DNA of 64,000 bases from Sapria himalayana (Eukaryota; Streptophyta; Magnoliopsida; Malpighiales; Rafflesiaceae), in NCBI GenBank assembly GCA_029783825.1, contig JAREIK010001479.1, forward strand, positions 402,102-466,101, read 5' to 3'. The position numbers and the translations under genes were made by a program. The notes beneath the pieces are model-generated. The model was not told the DNA's origin, made no database searches, and saw only the letters and a program-made list of their open reading frames with translations. The first letter of the stretch is position 1, and each line of letters opens with the position of its first letter. Shown one piece after another: positions 47,601-60,861 of the stretch.

Positions 47601-50600
47601 TAGAGGTGTAAAATGGGCCATACCCGGTATGGCTCATTACAGCGAAGCATGATAGTGTCATCGTGCCATGCTCGACATGACAAGGGAACTAATTGGCTGG
47701 TCCTACACAACATGGTATGCCCATATCGGGCTTGGTGTGGTTCATGATGGTTTGGGCCAATTCGAGCCAGTATGAACTAGGCTTTTTTGGTCTATTAAGG
47801 GACTTGAGCTTGCATTGTTGGACTTTACTTTTATATTTTAAAATTTAATATAAATTTAAATTCTAAATAACTATAACATGATTGTGACTTCATAGTTTAG
47901 ATTATATTTTGATATTTCATTTAGCTCAAATAAAAAATTTTTTTTATTTAATTTTAATAAAGTTTTAATGAAACAAATACATAATATAAATGAATGCTTA
48001 AATAAAATTAAAAAAATATATTGAAATTTAAAATGATAAAAATTGCTAAGTGTAATCCAATCAAATATCTAATATATTAATAGACAATAGTGTATAAATT
48101 AAAATGAAAAAATATCAAAAATAAACAAATACTAGCATAAATTAAGAATCAAAAATTAATGATCATTTGGTGTATGTGGTATGGTATTGTAGGTAGGGAT
48201 GTAGATCATCATCATAAATATGCCTGGAGATGTTAGTATTTTCAATATTTTTGATTTCAATATCTCATGAATTATCTCTTCTGCCTTATCTTGAATGTTA
48301 CTATCTTCCATGCTAGACACTTGAGGGATTTATATATTATATGTCATCATAGATATTATGAGATAAGTGAATTTGTATGATTTCTACCATAGTAAAATAT
48401 TCAAATTTTTATTATCTTTATGTGATAGAAAGAAATAGTAATTGATATCTAAGTACTAAGATATGTTACTTGTATTTGATGGATCATCTCGTTGTTTGTC
48501 CCTAACTAACTAAATGGAGAAGCCTTTATCTTTGAATATGGTTAGTTAATTTTTCATGAATGAACTCTTTAAGTTGATATACGTGGTTCATGCATATTGA
48601 TATATATGTCAAAATATTTTTTATTTTTTTAAATTTAATCCTGTAATTTATAAAGATGACCAAGTAATACAAAGTAAGAATGAATGACTAATATTTTAAA
48701 TATTCAGTTTTTATCTCAACAACCATGACTTTAAATGCATGGTGACATCTATTCTTGTTAAATATATTATTAATTTTGCTTATGCATCTTAGTGTAATGT
48801 AAGTGGATGGAATGTACACATTTGAACATATATTCTTGTGTCAATAAAATTTTTTTAAAATTTTATAAATAAAATTTTTGTATCTCAGTTTGGATTATCA
48901 ATAATAAGCTCGTTATTCTTATGATTGACATTATCAGATATCACGTGTATATAGTCAACAAAAGACTCAAATATAAGGTAGGTATAATTCCAATGATGTC
49001 TTATATCTGTTTAGCTTTTTTTTTTGGTTCCGTAGATAAACATAGACTATTAAATTTTTATTATTTGCAAAGTATCCTAAGGTATTTTAGTAAATTTTTT
49101 ATTTTTTCTAATATGAGAGAAATAATTTTTATTTCTGCCTATACAATGAGGGAAATCTCATGACATATGTACCTAATATAAAATATGTTACTCAATGACT
49201 CATTTCTAATAGTTTTAATAAATGTATAATAACTATTTCACTATTAAAAATATTATCGAAAGTGATTAAATATTTGAATTTTATTTTTATTAAAGATTTG
49301 TATTATACACTTATATATTGTAGTGCCATGATGAAGTTAAAGAATCTCAAAAAATTTTAAAATTTTTTAGTAAGGTTTTATTTAGAGTCTATGTAGTAGG
49401 TAATGAGACATATAAATGATGCATCATCATGACTAGTTTATATATCTGATATCATGGATACAACTATACTAAATTTTTTAAATTTCTTAAATTTATTAAT
49501 CATTAATTATTTTTTTAACTGATAATATTTTATTATATTATTCTTATATGTGATCTTAAGAATTTTATGATATGTAGGTTGGAAGTAGATTTGTATAATA
49601 TGACTATTTTATGATTCTTCAAAAATCTAATTAGGACCCCTTCATCGTAATTAGTTTCATCGTATTCTCTCTCAAAATTATTGTGGTATATGAAGAGTGT
49701 AAATGAAGTTGAATTAGATCCAGTGTCAAAGATTCATTGCTACATTGGATCTGCCTTCGATCAAATACATCATATTTTTTGATATATTTATTGGTATGTC
49801 TCTCTAGGTACTCAATCCCAATTGTACTTATATATATATATATATTGTGGATTCTTCATCGATACTTCTAGTATCTTGGATTTTATTATTTTAAAGTTTG
49901 TCCATGTTATTAATGTTTATTTTATTTTTTTTGTTTTTTAGGTCAGATATGAGTTTGGATTGATGGCGTTGGAAAAAATATAGTTTCGGACTCAAATCTT
50001 TCGGTTAGGTTATAATTATTATTTATATCTATATCAATATTATATTCTTTATCATTAAATTTACTATATACTATTTTATTTAATTAATTCTATATTTTAA
50101 ATTAACTATTAAAGTGAAAGAAAAAAACTTTCAAATAAATAAATAACAAAAAAAATTAGTATCATACTATAGACTGTTTAGCTGTAAATTCAAACCTTGA
50201 GGAAAGTTGCACTATTGCATAGTCATACTCATTCCATCATCTATTCCTTATACACAAGTGTAAATCATTAATCAAAATAAAAAAAAATAATATATGTAAT
50301 ATTTATATTTCAAAGGAGAGATTAGATAGAGAGTCAAAATTAAGAGAAACTGGGAGAGTCGGAGAGAAGAAAATAAATTTAGAATAAAAATTCTAAATTT
50401 CTTTCTCTTTATAGAGAAAAAAGAAATCCAAAATAATTAAAATTTTTATTTATTTTTTTTAATTTAATTTTGACTAGAATAACGACAATCATTGGATTTT
50501 GGTTATAGTAGCTATTTGTATTATTTTGATGGCTATTCTAATACTACATATAATTTTTATTTTTATTTTACTAAACTGGTTGTTAGGGACAGTGAGTTGT

Positions 50601-50996
50601 TCATGTTGTAGCTTATTGCATGAAAATCATTTGGGCAGCAAGGTGGGATAAGTGAGGCATAGTCGCCCAACTGTGAATGGCCATGTAAGTGATATCTAAC
50701 TTTTGTGGTTTGTTTTATTTAAAAACTTACCTCATCGGGTGGTCACTCGATGAGACTTGACTCGTGACTTGCGACCCAATTATAGCTGATTCTAGGTCTT
50801 GGGCTAGGCAAGTGGGTCATGCATGGCTCGTAGGAGGCATGACTCGCATCGGCTCAACATGGCACGAGTCGTGCAATGGGCCTACACGGTCTAGGACCAA
50901 ATAGGGTTCTATATCCGTGCCTTGCTGGGTTAGTCATGGTTGAACTGTGCCATGCCATGGGTTATGCCATGCCTCCTAGTTCTGTTGACATATATA
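47601..50996 (-). mobile_element. hAT family A element, old coding-size copy
   Basis: Left end TAGAGGTGTAAAATGGGCC at 47601. Right end degraded, GTTCTGTTGACATATATA, near 50996. The length (~3.4 kb) matches 27118-30459. Both GC-rich arms are present (47601-47790 and about 50600-50990) with a decayed transposase between them. No target duplication is recognisable, consistent with age. Confidence 0.75.
48180..49850 (-). pseudogene. hAT family A transposase remnant
   Basis: Minus strand, in protein order. The BED finger region is near 49850-49740. The block equivalent to TSDI.TSHDE.SYTCLT is near 49470-49380. VRYRWNYTYLMLESC and HVISN-like words lie near 49005-48920. The dimerisation block equivalent to ELSRYLDTD..ILSHSN..NLDILQWWKSYEF is near 48490-48370. 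Sequence order and spacing follow 27612-29520, but many stops and indels remove any open frame. Confidence 0.7.
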
Positions 50997-53366
50997 TGTC
51001 ATATACTAATTTCATAATCTATAAATTATATTTGATCGTATTGCTCAAAATATATGTGTTTTTTTATATGCACCTCCTCAATGATATTGTGAAGAAAAAT
51101 AATTTTCATATATAGCTGTTGTATCTTTAATTTGTGAGATATTGTCAATTAAATAAGAATCCGTATTGAAACTATCTTGTCTATTATAGAGAAATTGTAT
51201 AAGTTGTTCGTATAAAATATTTGAATGAATCCTCTCGTTATAAGTTTCGTCTCAATGTAATTTACTTTCCCACCTGAGCTTTTCTTTATGGTGAACACTT
51301 GTAATCGATAACATATTTTTTTACAGATTATGATAATAGTTACTAAGTTTTTTTAGAGTGAAAGTTATTTATCTCTTTTAATATTATCTGATATCATCCC
51401 GAGAGAGATGATGTATCAAAGAGAGGTTTGGGTGTTTCAATGTTATTAAAAGATATAGTAAGAAAAGTAAAAGAAAGAAGTTGACATATATATGATAATA
51501 CATGTGAGGTTGAGTGCTGAGTACAAGTCTTTTGTTTTTTAGGAAAGTAATTAGAAAGGCAAAACCAAAAGTGTTGGTAGCAAATTCATTTGATTCTTCA
51601 ACAGTCTCGTGTTTGGTATGCAGAGAAAATGTATGCTTTGTTTGTCCGGTGTAGGTTCTAAGTATTGAATAATTTAATATTTCAATCTTTGAATCACCAT
51701 GTGCCTGAACTAAAGTAGAATGTTGAGTTACTTTGTTGTTCAAACTCTAGGAAGATTTTCAATCATGAAAATCTTCATTCTATTGAAATATCTGATATAT
51801 ATTTATTGGTATATATGCTGATTCTATTGAAATATTATAATAATATAGATCAACAAGTTAATATGTAACAAATGTGTTACTTTTTTTTCTAAACGGAGGT
51901 TCAAGTGGGACTGTTGAGGAGTAATGAAAAGTAATGAGTGACTCACTAAAATATAATTCTTGCTCAAAAAAAGTAACATCAAAACTCATCATTGTTTTAA
52001 TATGCATGTCTCACCTAAGAGGAGGTGCGTTTCTTTAACAAAGGTGCTGCTTAAGCGCAGAAGCGCATGCTCCATGTCGTGGTGCCTGGTGTCCTTTCAT
52101 AAAAAAAAATAGTTAATGCCAAAATGATGCTTATGCTACCTCTCTAGTGTTGTGTCTGCCTCCCTCCCCAACAACAAGGTGCCTACCTCTGTATTCATTT
52201 TTGTGCATCTTCTTTCCTATCTTCTCCTCACGTCAAGGTACCCGCCTTCTTCCTCACGCTTTCAAACTCTTGGTATTTTTATAAAAGTTCTTAGATGAAA
52301 ATATACTCATTTAGTCAATGGAGAAAATTCGAGTACTTTCATATTTATATTTTGTGATAAAGCAACGGCCGAAGGGATATATGTACATAAACAATGTTTT
52401 GTTGGTGGTTGTAGAAATTTTACTAAGTGTAGAAAATGGCTAGAAAATGTTGAGAAGAAATGAAAGAATATATGAGTGCAAGAAAGTTACAAAAGGAGTG
52501 AGTGACTGTTGATAATCAAAATATGTTTGAGTGTTTCTTTGGTTACCAAAATGAAGATTTTGCTGGAAAAATAAAAAGAGTGGAAAAGTAAATCAAATTA
52601 CTATTAATAATATCTACAACAATGAAGTGGTAGAGAGAGAACTTGTATGCTTATTACAAGATTGATGTATGAGCTTGTTATATTAATTAATGCGGTCATT
52701 CACTCAAGTATGTAACTAATGATTGAGACTATTAGTTAACATGGTATGGATATGAAAATTTACGAGGTAAGAGTAACAAACTTCAATGATTTGATGAAAA
52801 ATCATCTTATTAAATGAATAAAAAAATTATTCAATTATGTTGTATGGATAGATTGATAGGAAAAAAAAATTTTGAATTTTTTGGTTAGTTCAAAAGAAAT
52901 AATATTTTTGTAATTTATTGATACTTTTATAGTGATTAAGATGATAGAAAAAATATTTTAATTATTTTATAATTGAATAGAACAAATTGGTGAATAAATA
53001 TAATATCATTCAAGTGATCACAACTAATAACTCAATTTATGTGATGATAATTAGCTAATAAATATTATTTGTTTAATCTTAATTTAATTATAGAGTTTGA
53101 ATTATTTATGTTCATAAATGATAACTTGTATAAATTTATGTATAATATTATTAATGAAGGTTGTTGAAATTAAAGTTGTCATATTTTTATTGGATATTAT
53201 ATACCATATGTTGTCTCAACTCAATGTTTGAAGATATTGGAAAACAACCAAATATCAAGATGACATTGAAGAAAGTTATATTTTAAATGACTATATTGAT
53301 ATATGATCAAGGCCACTCAATATGATTAAGTGGTTTTTTGGACAAAAGAAATTGATTAGGCCTGCT
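50997..53366. other. intronic DNA; small GC-richer patch
   Basis: No gene recognised. At 52010-52290 a patch with GGTGCTGCTTAAGCGCAGAAGC and GGTGCCTGGTGTCC may be an old DNA-transposon end; no borders found. A 119-codon minus-strand frame at 51384-51743 matches nothing I know and sits in ordinary AT-rich sequence. Confidence 0.5.
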
Positions 53367-53820
53367 TATAGGTATCAAATGGGCCGGGCGGCTTAGGCTC
53401 GACTATAAGCTCAGCCCATTTCATGTGTGCATGGCCTGGCATGGCACGCTACAGTAGCGTGCCTGGGCTCGTGCCTGGTGCACCCTCGGCATGAATTGTG
53501 CTATGTTGTGCTCATGCTATTTGGCCCGCGTGCCGTGCCAGGCACGATAAGCGGGCACGTCACGGGTTATCACGCACTGAGCGATGCCCAACGGGGGGAC
53601 GACACGGTGACGCCCGACATGCGACGATTGCCCGTGCCGAAATCCTAATTTTAAAAAAAAATGATCGACCTGGCCTAAACTAAGGTGGATTTTGGGCTGT
53701 GGGTAAGTGCCATGCCAGCCCTTCCTTCCAAGGAACTGTGCCGTGCCATGCATGGCATGCCGGCCCGGTTTGGACCGAATAAAATGGTCCAACTCAGTCA
53801 GACCCGTTTAACACCTCATA
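53367..53820. mobile_element. hAT family A MITE, decayed ends
   Basis: About 454 bp. Left TATAGGTATCAAATGGGCCGGGC, right GACCCGTTTAACACCTCATA: both are recognisable family A ends with substitutions and a small deletion. The GC-rich body has TGGCATGGCACG words. No matching 8-bp duplication. It lies 93 bp from the next MITE. Confidence 0.75.
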
Positions 53821-53913
53821 TCTCTTGAGACATGGTTTGTAATTATTTTTATCATAATATCTTGCTTATATGAAAATAAAAATAACATAAAGAAAATATT
53901 TACAAGGCTAAGT

Positions 53914-54365
53914 TACAGGTGTCAACCGGGCCAGGCCGGCTCGGCCCGACACGAGGCACGACATGGTTCAGCAGTGCCTGGGCCGGCCCGGCACGGAAAA
54001 ATTCCGTGCCCGGGCCCGTGCCGTGCCCGGCCTGAGCCGTGCCGTGCCTGACCCGGCACTGTTCGGCACGCGGCACGACACCCCGGCACGGGTCAGTCCC
54101 GTGCCGGGTGTCCCGTGAGCCCGACCCCAGGAAGCTCCTCCCGCAAAAAAAGACCGTGGGTCGGGTCTGATTCGACCCGACCCGCGGTCTTTCTGTATCC
54201 TGAACCGCTCGGACAGGCAAGCCTGATCGAGCCAGGCAAGGCACGGCAAGGCCCGCCGTGCCGGGCTTGGCAATTTTTAAACCGTGCCGGGCCGGGCACG
54301 GTAGCACGAACGTGCCCTAAAAAAATAGACCGGGCCGTGCTGGGCCGGCCCGTTTGACACCTCTA
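53914..54365. mobile_element. hAT family A MITE
   Basis: 452 bp, TACAGGTGTCAACCGGGCC to CCGTTTGACACCTCTA, with exact target duplication GGCTAAGT (53906-53913 and 54366-54373). A hairpin at 54151-54190 has 17-bp arms with one mismatch (AGACCGTGGGTCGGGTC / GACCCGACCCGCGGTCT). Very similar in layout to 43479-43920. The overlapping open frames on both strands carry no family signature. Confidence 0.95.
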
Positions 54366-54373
54366 GGCTAAGT

Positions 54374-56178
54374 CGATTAGATTTTAAATAGACAAAAGAG
54401 AAGAAAAGGCAAAATTATAGCTAACACACTTTTATTACATGTATTAGGCCCCCTCACCCATTTGCTTTAACCAATTGATGGTGAAAAAAAAATGCTCACA
54501 TGGACTATATTTATGAGGTAGTGAGTAAGCTTTAAAACATAATTATGAGAACTTTTCATGTAAATGGAAATAGATATAAAGAAGTCATAAAAATTGTTGG
54601 TTAGAGATGTGAGATTCAATTTTATTGGCTTTTGCATGCAACTTTTGAATATATAATTCTTTTATGTTAAATTAGAAATAGAAAATGATATAAATATTAT
54701 GGGTGATTTATATAAATGCATCTTGAAGCTGACAAGAAATATTGTTGCGAAAGAAAAATTAACGGTGAAAGTGAGTTTATGCGTAAATGATAAATGATTA
54801 TTTTATACTGAATTAGTTGTTTAAACAAGGAAGATAAGGTTACTAAGTTAGTTATTTAATTTTATTTATTTCAATGATTATATATATATGTGTGTGTGTC
54901 TGTGTCTTACTAAAATATGCTAAATATTTCATTAAATTATTTCTCTCAATTGTAGCTGAATGTTTGGCTGCGCATGGGGTTTCTGTTTTACATCTGTAAA
55001 GATTTGCAATGAAAGTCTTTAGACTAACATGTAGCAAGTTGGGTTGTATGCAAAGTTGATGTTTATTTGAAAATATTATTATACATTGTGCATAAGGCTC
55101 TTATTTTAGTAAGAGTTAAGAGAAAAATTAATATTTTAATATTATCACCTCAAAATTTAGAGAAGTTACATTTGATGAGTTTTGAACATGCGACATAGTG
55201 TCTTTGGACGAATATACTTGCCATTACACTAATCCTTGACCTTCAATATATGCATACAATACAACAATTTTTCAAGTGATTAGTTTTTTCAACATTATCC
55301 CCACCCAAATACACAAAATCATAGAGTTTTTATGAAATTTGTTGTGTTAGTATTTTCATAAGCGCACATGGATATTTAATATATTTAAATATGTAAGTTG
55401 CTAAAGTAATTATAAGTAATAAAACTTTGAATGTGACTTATAAGTTCAAAGTTTTAGATATATTGACGAGTTTCATGTTTATAAATTTATGTAGATTCAT
55501 AGCAAGAAAATAAACATGTTAGATTATCAATGCTTGAATGATTTGATTTATATTAATTTTTTGAAAGATATAAATGATAACAATAAATAATTAGTTGGAA
55601 GAATGAAAGATGATTCTCATGGAGGTGCACAAAATTATTTTGTATTTGATAGACATCAGGTGATGTTACTTGAGCTGGTTGACCCGATGATTCTTGGTTT
55701 GATATTAGAGCTAGAGCATGCTCAAGCTCAAACACAACACCAACACCAAGATTAAGGGAAATAGTTTGAAGCTCTAGAACAAGACATTCCCTTTGTTAGG
55801 AAACATCCGTGCTAACAAGCGCTCTAAATCTAAGTATCAAGAATTAGATATTTTGATATCAAATTTTAGGATACCAAATCACTAGATATAAATGTCATGA
55901 TTGAAACCAAGAAAGGTTCAATACTAATGTTAGGGAAAATGTATTGCCCATAATATCTTATTGTCATTTTGTTGGGTCTACCTTGATTCATAATTGAGTG
56001 TTAGAGAATGTCAGTTGTCAGGGTAAATTCACTATGTGATAGACATCGAGATGATATACAAGCTACATGAGAGAGAAAAAATATAATTATATACACACAA
56101 AGGAGAGGGAATGACAGAGATATAGATGTGTCAAATTTGCTGTGCCATGTTGGCACATCCTTTTTTGCAAGTCATTGT
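54374..56178. other. AT-rich intronic DNA
   Basis: No gene recognised. A short TGTGTG run lies near 54890. Confidence 0.55.
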
Positions 56179-57775
56179 TAGAGGTGTCAATCGGGCCAGG
56201 TCGACTCAGCCCGGCATGAGGTATGACACGATTTGGCCGTGCCTGGGGCCGACATGGGAATTTTCCGTGCTCGGGCTCGTGCAGTGCTTGACCACGATAC
56301 CAATTATGCCGTACCGAGGCCAATCGGGCCTCGTGCCCTTGCTGGCCCGGCATGGTTTCGTGGCCTGCCAAAATGACCTGAGACACCGACCCACCCTGCA
56401 CCAGCAGCACGACATCACCGCCATCCGAAAATTGCGAGGGCACGGGGTATGAATCCACTTTGACCCGACTCGTGTGCTCGCTCGAATCCTCCCCCCCCCC
56501 CAACGGTTCGAAAAAAAAATATTTTGAATTTTAGTCATTGGATTTCGCCTCCAATGGCTAGGAGGCAGAATCTGACGGCCCTCATGATTCTGCCCCCCCT
56601 AATTATCACTAAAAAATAAAAATAAAACATAAAAATTACTTTAAAAAAATCATTCCTTGAATCTATAAAACCTCCTCCCACCTCTATAAATTTTATGTTT
56701 TTCAAAAATATTTATTCTCTCTTAAAATTTTCTCAAATCTTCTCTTTCTTGGGATTTCGTCATTTGGCTTGGTTTTTTGGGACTCGCAACTCGGGCTAGC
56801 CTTTGGAAGTTTAACTGGACTGTAGTGCACGTGATCTATTTCACTGTTTTATGGATATTTTTAATTTTTATTTATTATTTAACTAAAAATCAAAATATTT
56901 AAAATTAATACTAATGAAACATATTTAAATTTAGAAAATAAAAATCTTACACAAAGATCCGAAACTGCTGAAATTTTGGTTTCTCTGGTCGTCATAACCC
57001 AAACATCTAAAAAACAAAAAATTATGAGGATTTATATAGTTTGGACTCATTTTAATATAATAAAATAAAAAAAATATTAGAGGTGAGGAAGAAGAAACGA
57101 CACAATGCAAATATTGTAAGAAAATTTTAACTTGTAAGAGTATGCTTGGGACTGAACACCTTAAAAGGCATGCCGAAATATGCACCAAAAAATATGGTGC
57201 ATTAGATCTTAGACAAACTCAACTTAATATATATTTTTTGAGGCTGAATTGAGTTCAGTCTCAAAGTTTATTCTTTTCATATACTATAATAAGTTGGGTA
57301 GAGAAGATATTGTCAAACTTATCATATTAAAGGGTCTTTCGATCAAATTTTCGGAAGATCAAAGGGTAGTGAGCATCATGTAAATATATTTTAAGTCTGC
57401 TTATCGTAGGATTCCTAGATCCACATTTAGGAACGACATACTAAAATTTTAGTTAAAAAAACTAATAATAATTAATGAATTTATGACATATAGTAGAATG
57501 GTGTCCGTGACGTCTGATATCTGGACAAGTAAAGATGATTCATCTTATGCATGTCTAACCACCCATTATGTAGATTCTAAATGGATATTGAATAAAAAAA
57601 TTTTATGATTCTCTGAGATTCTCTAACCTCCTAATGACCTGATCATTTTTGAGGGTATGATGAAAATCTTTAAATATAAAATTAAAAATAAAATTTTAAG
57701 TATCACATTCGATAACGTATCTAATAATATAGTAGTGATTAGAATGTATGTTAGGAATATTAGAGATGCACTATT
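56179..57775 (+). mobile_element. truncated hAT family A coding copy
   Basis: Left end TAGAGGTGTCAATCGGGCC at 56179, GC-rich arm to about 56470, then leader and transposase start. Similarity to family A stops at about 57775, directly at the left edge of the family B remnant; no right half was found on the other side of it. The C-tract CCCCCCCCCCC near 56489 lies at the arm/leader border. Confidence 0.75.
57075..57775 (+). pseudogene. hAT family A transposase, N-terminal part with intact BED finger
   Basis: The BED zinc finger is intact as read: TTQCKYCKKILTCKS followed by GTEHLKRHAEICTKKYGALD, giving C-x2-C and H-x4-H plus Cys ligands (57095-57205). It continues decayed through SVTSDIWTSKDDSSYACLT near 57505-57560 and ITFDNVSNNIVV near 57700-57740, then is cut off. 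It is the only copy in the window with a clean finger in one frame. Confidence 0.75.
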
Positions 57776-58084
57776 AATTTAAATTTTAATTATGATTGTT
57801 TATTAAATATGCAAAATATAATAAACAAATTATTTTGAAGTATATAATATAAATATGCATGATTTTTGTAGTATGCATTATGTAATATATAAATATGTAA
57901 TATGTAAGTTTAATGATTTTAATTTTATAATATATATTTTTTCAAATGTATAATTTTTTTTTCATGTAGAATAATATAATAAATAAGTTGTAATTCTGAG
58001 TCTTCAAGTAATTAACAGAATATTCAAGATATTGATTATAATGCTCCAATTTGAAGGTATGTCACAAAAAATGTGAAATTTGGT

Positions 58085-60861
58085 AAAAGAAAAGGATGAG
58101 AAAATATTACTTTTCAAATCAATTTTTGTAGATAAATATATGGAGAATCATATTATAGAGTCAAGGTTCACTTGTTGAAAATTAAAGGGGCTGGTGTTGT
58201 ATCTTGTACTAAAATAACGAATCAAAATTTGGCAGAGATGCGAAGGGTGATGGAGGAAGTTGATCAAATGATGAAACATTCTAATTTAAAGTAAGTTCTT
58301 TACTCACACCAAGCATTTCATATTTTAATTTATCTTCTAATCCTAGTGCAATTGATCTAAAAAAAAAAATTGCTCTATAAGATCAATTGAAGAGGTATTC
58401 AATATGGGTGTATGTGAAATAGTTGACAGTGAGATAGCTAGGATGTTTTACACTGGGGTTGTCTTTTTACTTTACTAAAAATCCTTATTATGCTCGTGTC
58501 TTTAAAAGTGCAAGTCAATTTTTAGGTTATGTTCCATTAAGTTATGATGCATTAAGAATAATATTATTACAGAAGGAGAAAAGTAATATTGAGAATCAAT
58601 TGTAATTAATCAATAAGACTTGAAATGATAAAAGAGTGAGCATTTGCAGTGATGGATGGTCAGATGCTCAAAGGAGACCACTTATTAACATTATGAGAGT
58701 CTCAAAAGCGGACCAATATTTTTTTAAAGCAATAAACTATGAAGGGGAGACCAAGGACAAATACTTTATAGCTAATTTGTTTATTACTATTATACAAGAG
58801 ATTAGTCCTCAAAAAGTAGTTCAAGTTATAAATGATAATGTTGTAGCTTGCAAAGTTGTAGGACATATTGTGAAAATAAAGTTTTGGCATATCTTTTGTG
58901 CCCTGTGTGTGATTCATACCCTCAATTTTGTTTTGAAGTAATATTTGTGCACCAACAATACACCAAAGATATGATGATGTGATGAAACAATGTGGTTGGA
59001 TCTCTCGGGTTTCAAGTAATGCCTTTTTTTTCAAGAATTTTACTATGAATGATGTAATGAGATTATCAATATTTAATAATTATTGCATGTTGAAATTACT
59101 TTTAGTGCCTGATATACGTTTTGCTTTAACTATTATTATGCTTAAATGATTTAAGATAAAAAAAGAGACTTAGTAATTAGTGATAAGTGAAGAATGTAAA
59201 ATATATAATGAAAATTATATAGTTAAAGTTAAAGAAGTAAAGGATAAAATTCTAAATGAAGACCTTTGGATGGATATTGATTATTTCCTTAGCTTTATAA
59301 TTTTCATTTATGAGATGCTTCGATTAGTTGACATTGACAAACCTTGCCTTCATAATATTTATGAGTGGTGAGATTCGATGATCGAAAAAGTGAAGGAAGT
59401 CATTTATATGAAAGAACATAAAAATTTCACAGAAAATTCAAGGTATAATTTTGATTTATTAATCAAATATTTAAGTTTTAATTGAAATTTTAAATTTTAA
59501 ATTATATTTGAACTTATATATAGATAAATAGATAGATAGATAGATATAAAGTTTGATAGATAGAAAGATAGACAAATAGATAGATAGATATAAAGTTTGA
59601 TAGATAGAAAGATAGACAAATAGATAGATAGATAGAAAGTTTGATAGATAGAAAAATAGACAAATAGATAGATAGATAGAAAGTTTGATAGATAAAAAGA
59701 TAGACAAATAGATAGATATATATATAGAAAGACAGATAGATAAAAAGATATATTGACATATAGATAGATAACTATTCATATAGAGAGACAGATAGACATT
59801 CCATATAGTCATATAGATATAATGATAGATAAATAGACATATATATATATATATAGATAGATAGATAGATTGATTGATATATAGATAGATAGATAAATAG
59901 TTAGACAAATAAATAGACATATTAATAGAAAGATCAATATATAGATAGTTAGATAGATAGATAAATAGATCAATAGATAGATAGTTAGATAGATAGATAA
60001 ATAGATCAATAGATAGATATATAGACAGAAAGATAGATAGATAAATAGATAGATAATTATTGTGTAATTTTATTTGTAGGTTTTTTGATATTGCGAATAA
60101 AATTTTGGTGGAAAGATGGAATAAAAGTCGCACACGTTTACATCCCTTTGCTCATTTATTAAATTCAAGGTAATCTTAAAAGTTTAAATTGTAGGTTTTG
60201 ATAATTTTAATATAAATATATTCTATGATATTTAACTTTTTATAAATAATGTTATAACTCAACTTGCAGGTATTATAGTCAATAATGGCTTGATGAGTCT
60301 CATGATCATGTTCCACCACATTGAGATTTAGAAATAGTAAGAAAAAAAAATATTTTGAGAGATTTTTTTAATGAAGGTGAAAGGAGGCAAACAAATGAAG
60401 AGTATGTTATATTTTTGATATTTTTGGAAGATTTTTTCAGTAGTGATTCTATAAATTACAGGTGGTACATGAGTCCTATTAAATGGTGGGTTGTTCACGG
60501 GGCTTTTGCACCAATGCTTCAATCTATAATATTAAAATTGTTAGGACAATTTTATTTATCATCTTGTTGTGAAAAAAATTGGAGCACATGTAATTTTATT
60601 CTAACCACGAAGAGAAACAAGTTGACACCACAAAGATCTGAAAATTTTATTTATGTCCATAATAATTTCTGACTTTTGTCAAGGAGATCTCCAAATTATA
60701 TTAAAAATGAATCTAAAATGTGGGACATTGGAAGTGATGGTTTTGACTTGATGAATATTGAGAATGTAGGAATTCTTGTGATTGTAGATATTTCTTTTGA
60801 TGAACATAATCTTGAAATCATTTTATTTAATTTAAAAGAAAATGCTAATATTTGGTTTTAA
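58085..60861 (+). pseudogene. DUF659/hAT transposase-like pseudogene
   Basis: Plus strand, in order. LLKIKGAGVVSCTKITNQNL and MRRVMEEVDQMM (58175-58290) form the tail of a BED finger region. EEVFNMGVCEIVDSEIARMFY lies near 58390-58455. The DUF659 block has SICSDGWSDAQRRPLINIM (58639-58695), AINYEGETKDKYFIANLF, VVQVINDNVVACKVVGHIV and HIFCALCVIHTLNFVL, ending 58938. LVDIDKPCLHNIYEW is near 59327-59371. After an intron occupied by the GATA tract comes FDIANKILVERWNKSRT (60083-60130). The C-terminal dimerisation part is KWWVVHGAFAPMLQ, LKLLGQF, SCCEKNWSTCNF, KRNKLTPQRSE and MWDIGSDGFD. Stops and missing segments make it inactive. Such proteins are a common plant hAT lineage. Confidence 0.85.
59517..60055. 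repeat. long GATA-type microsatellite
   Basis: About 540 bp of imperfect (GATA)n / (AGATAGAT)n with interruptions such as AAAGTTTGATAGATAGAAAG repeated four times. It sits between exon-like blocks of the DUF659 pseudogene, after AACTTATATATA and before ATTTTATTTGTAG, i.e. within an intron. The minus strand gives long Tyr/Leu/Ser/Ile frames that are only the translated repeat. Confidence 0.97.

Noticed and set aside
51384..51743. 119-codon minus-strand open frame
   Set aside because: No recognised domain, AT-rich like its surroundings; length is not unusual for chance in this much sequence.
53900..54307. 100-135-codon GC-rich frames, also at 43514-43915, 30047-30352 and 56087-56503
   Set aside because: All coincide with GC-rich ends of hAT family A copies, are open on several frames at once, and have no conserved domain.
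59471..60133. Long minus-strand open frame rich in Tyr-Leu-Ser-Ile, resembling a membrane protein
   Set aside because: It is the translation of the GATA microsatellite; all frames of such a repeat are open.
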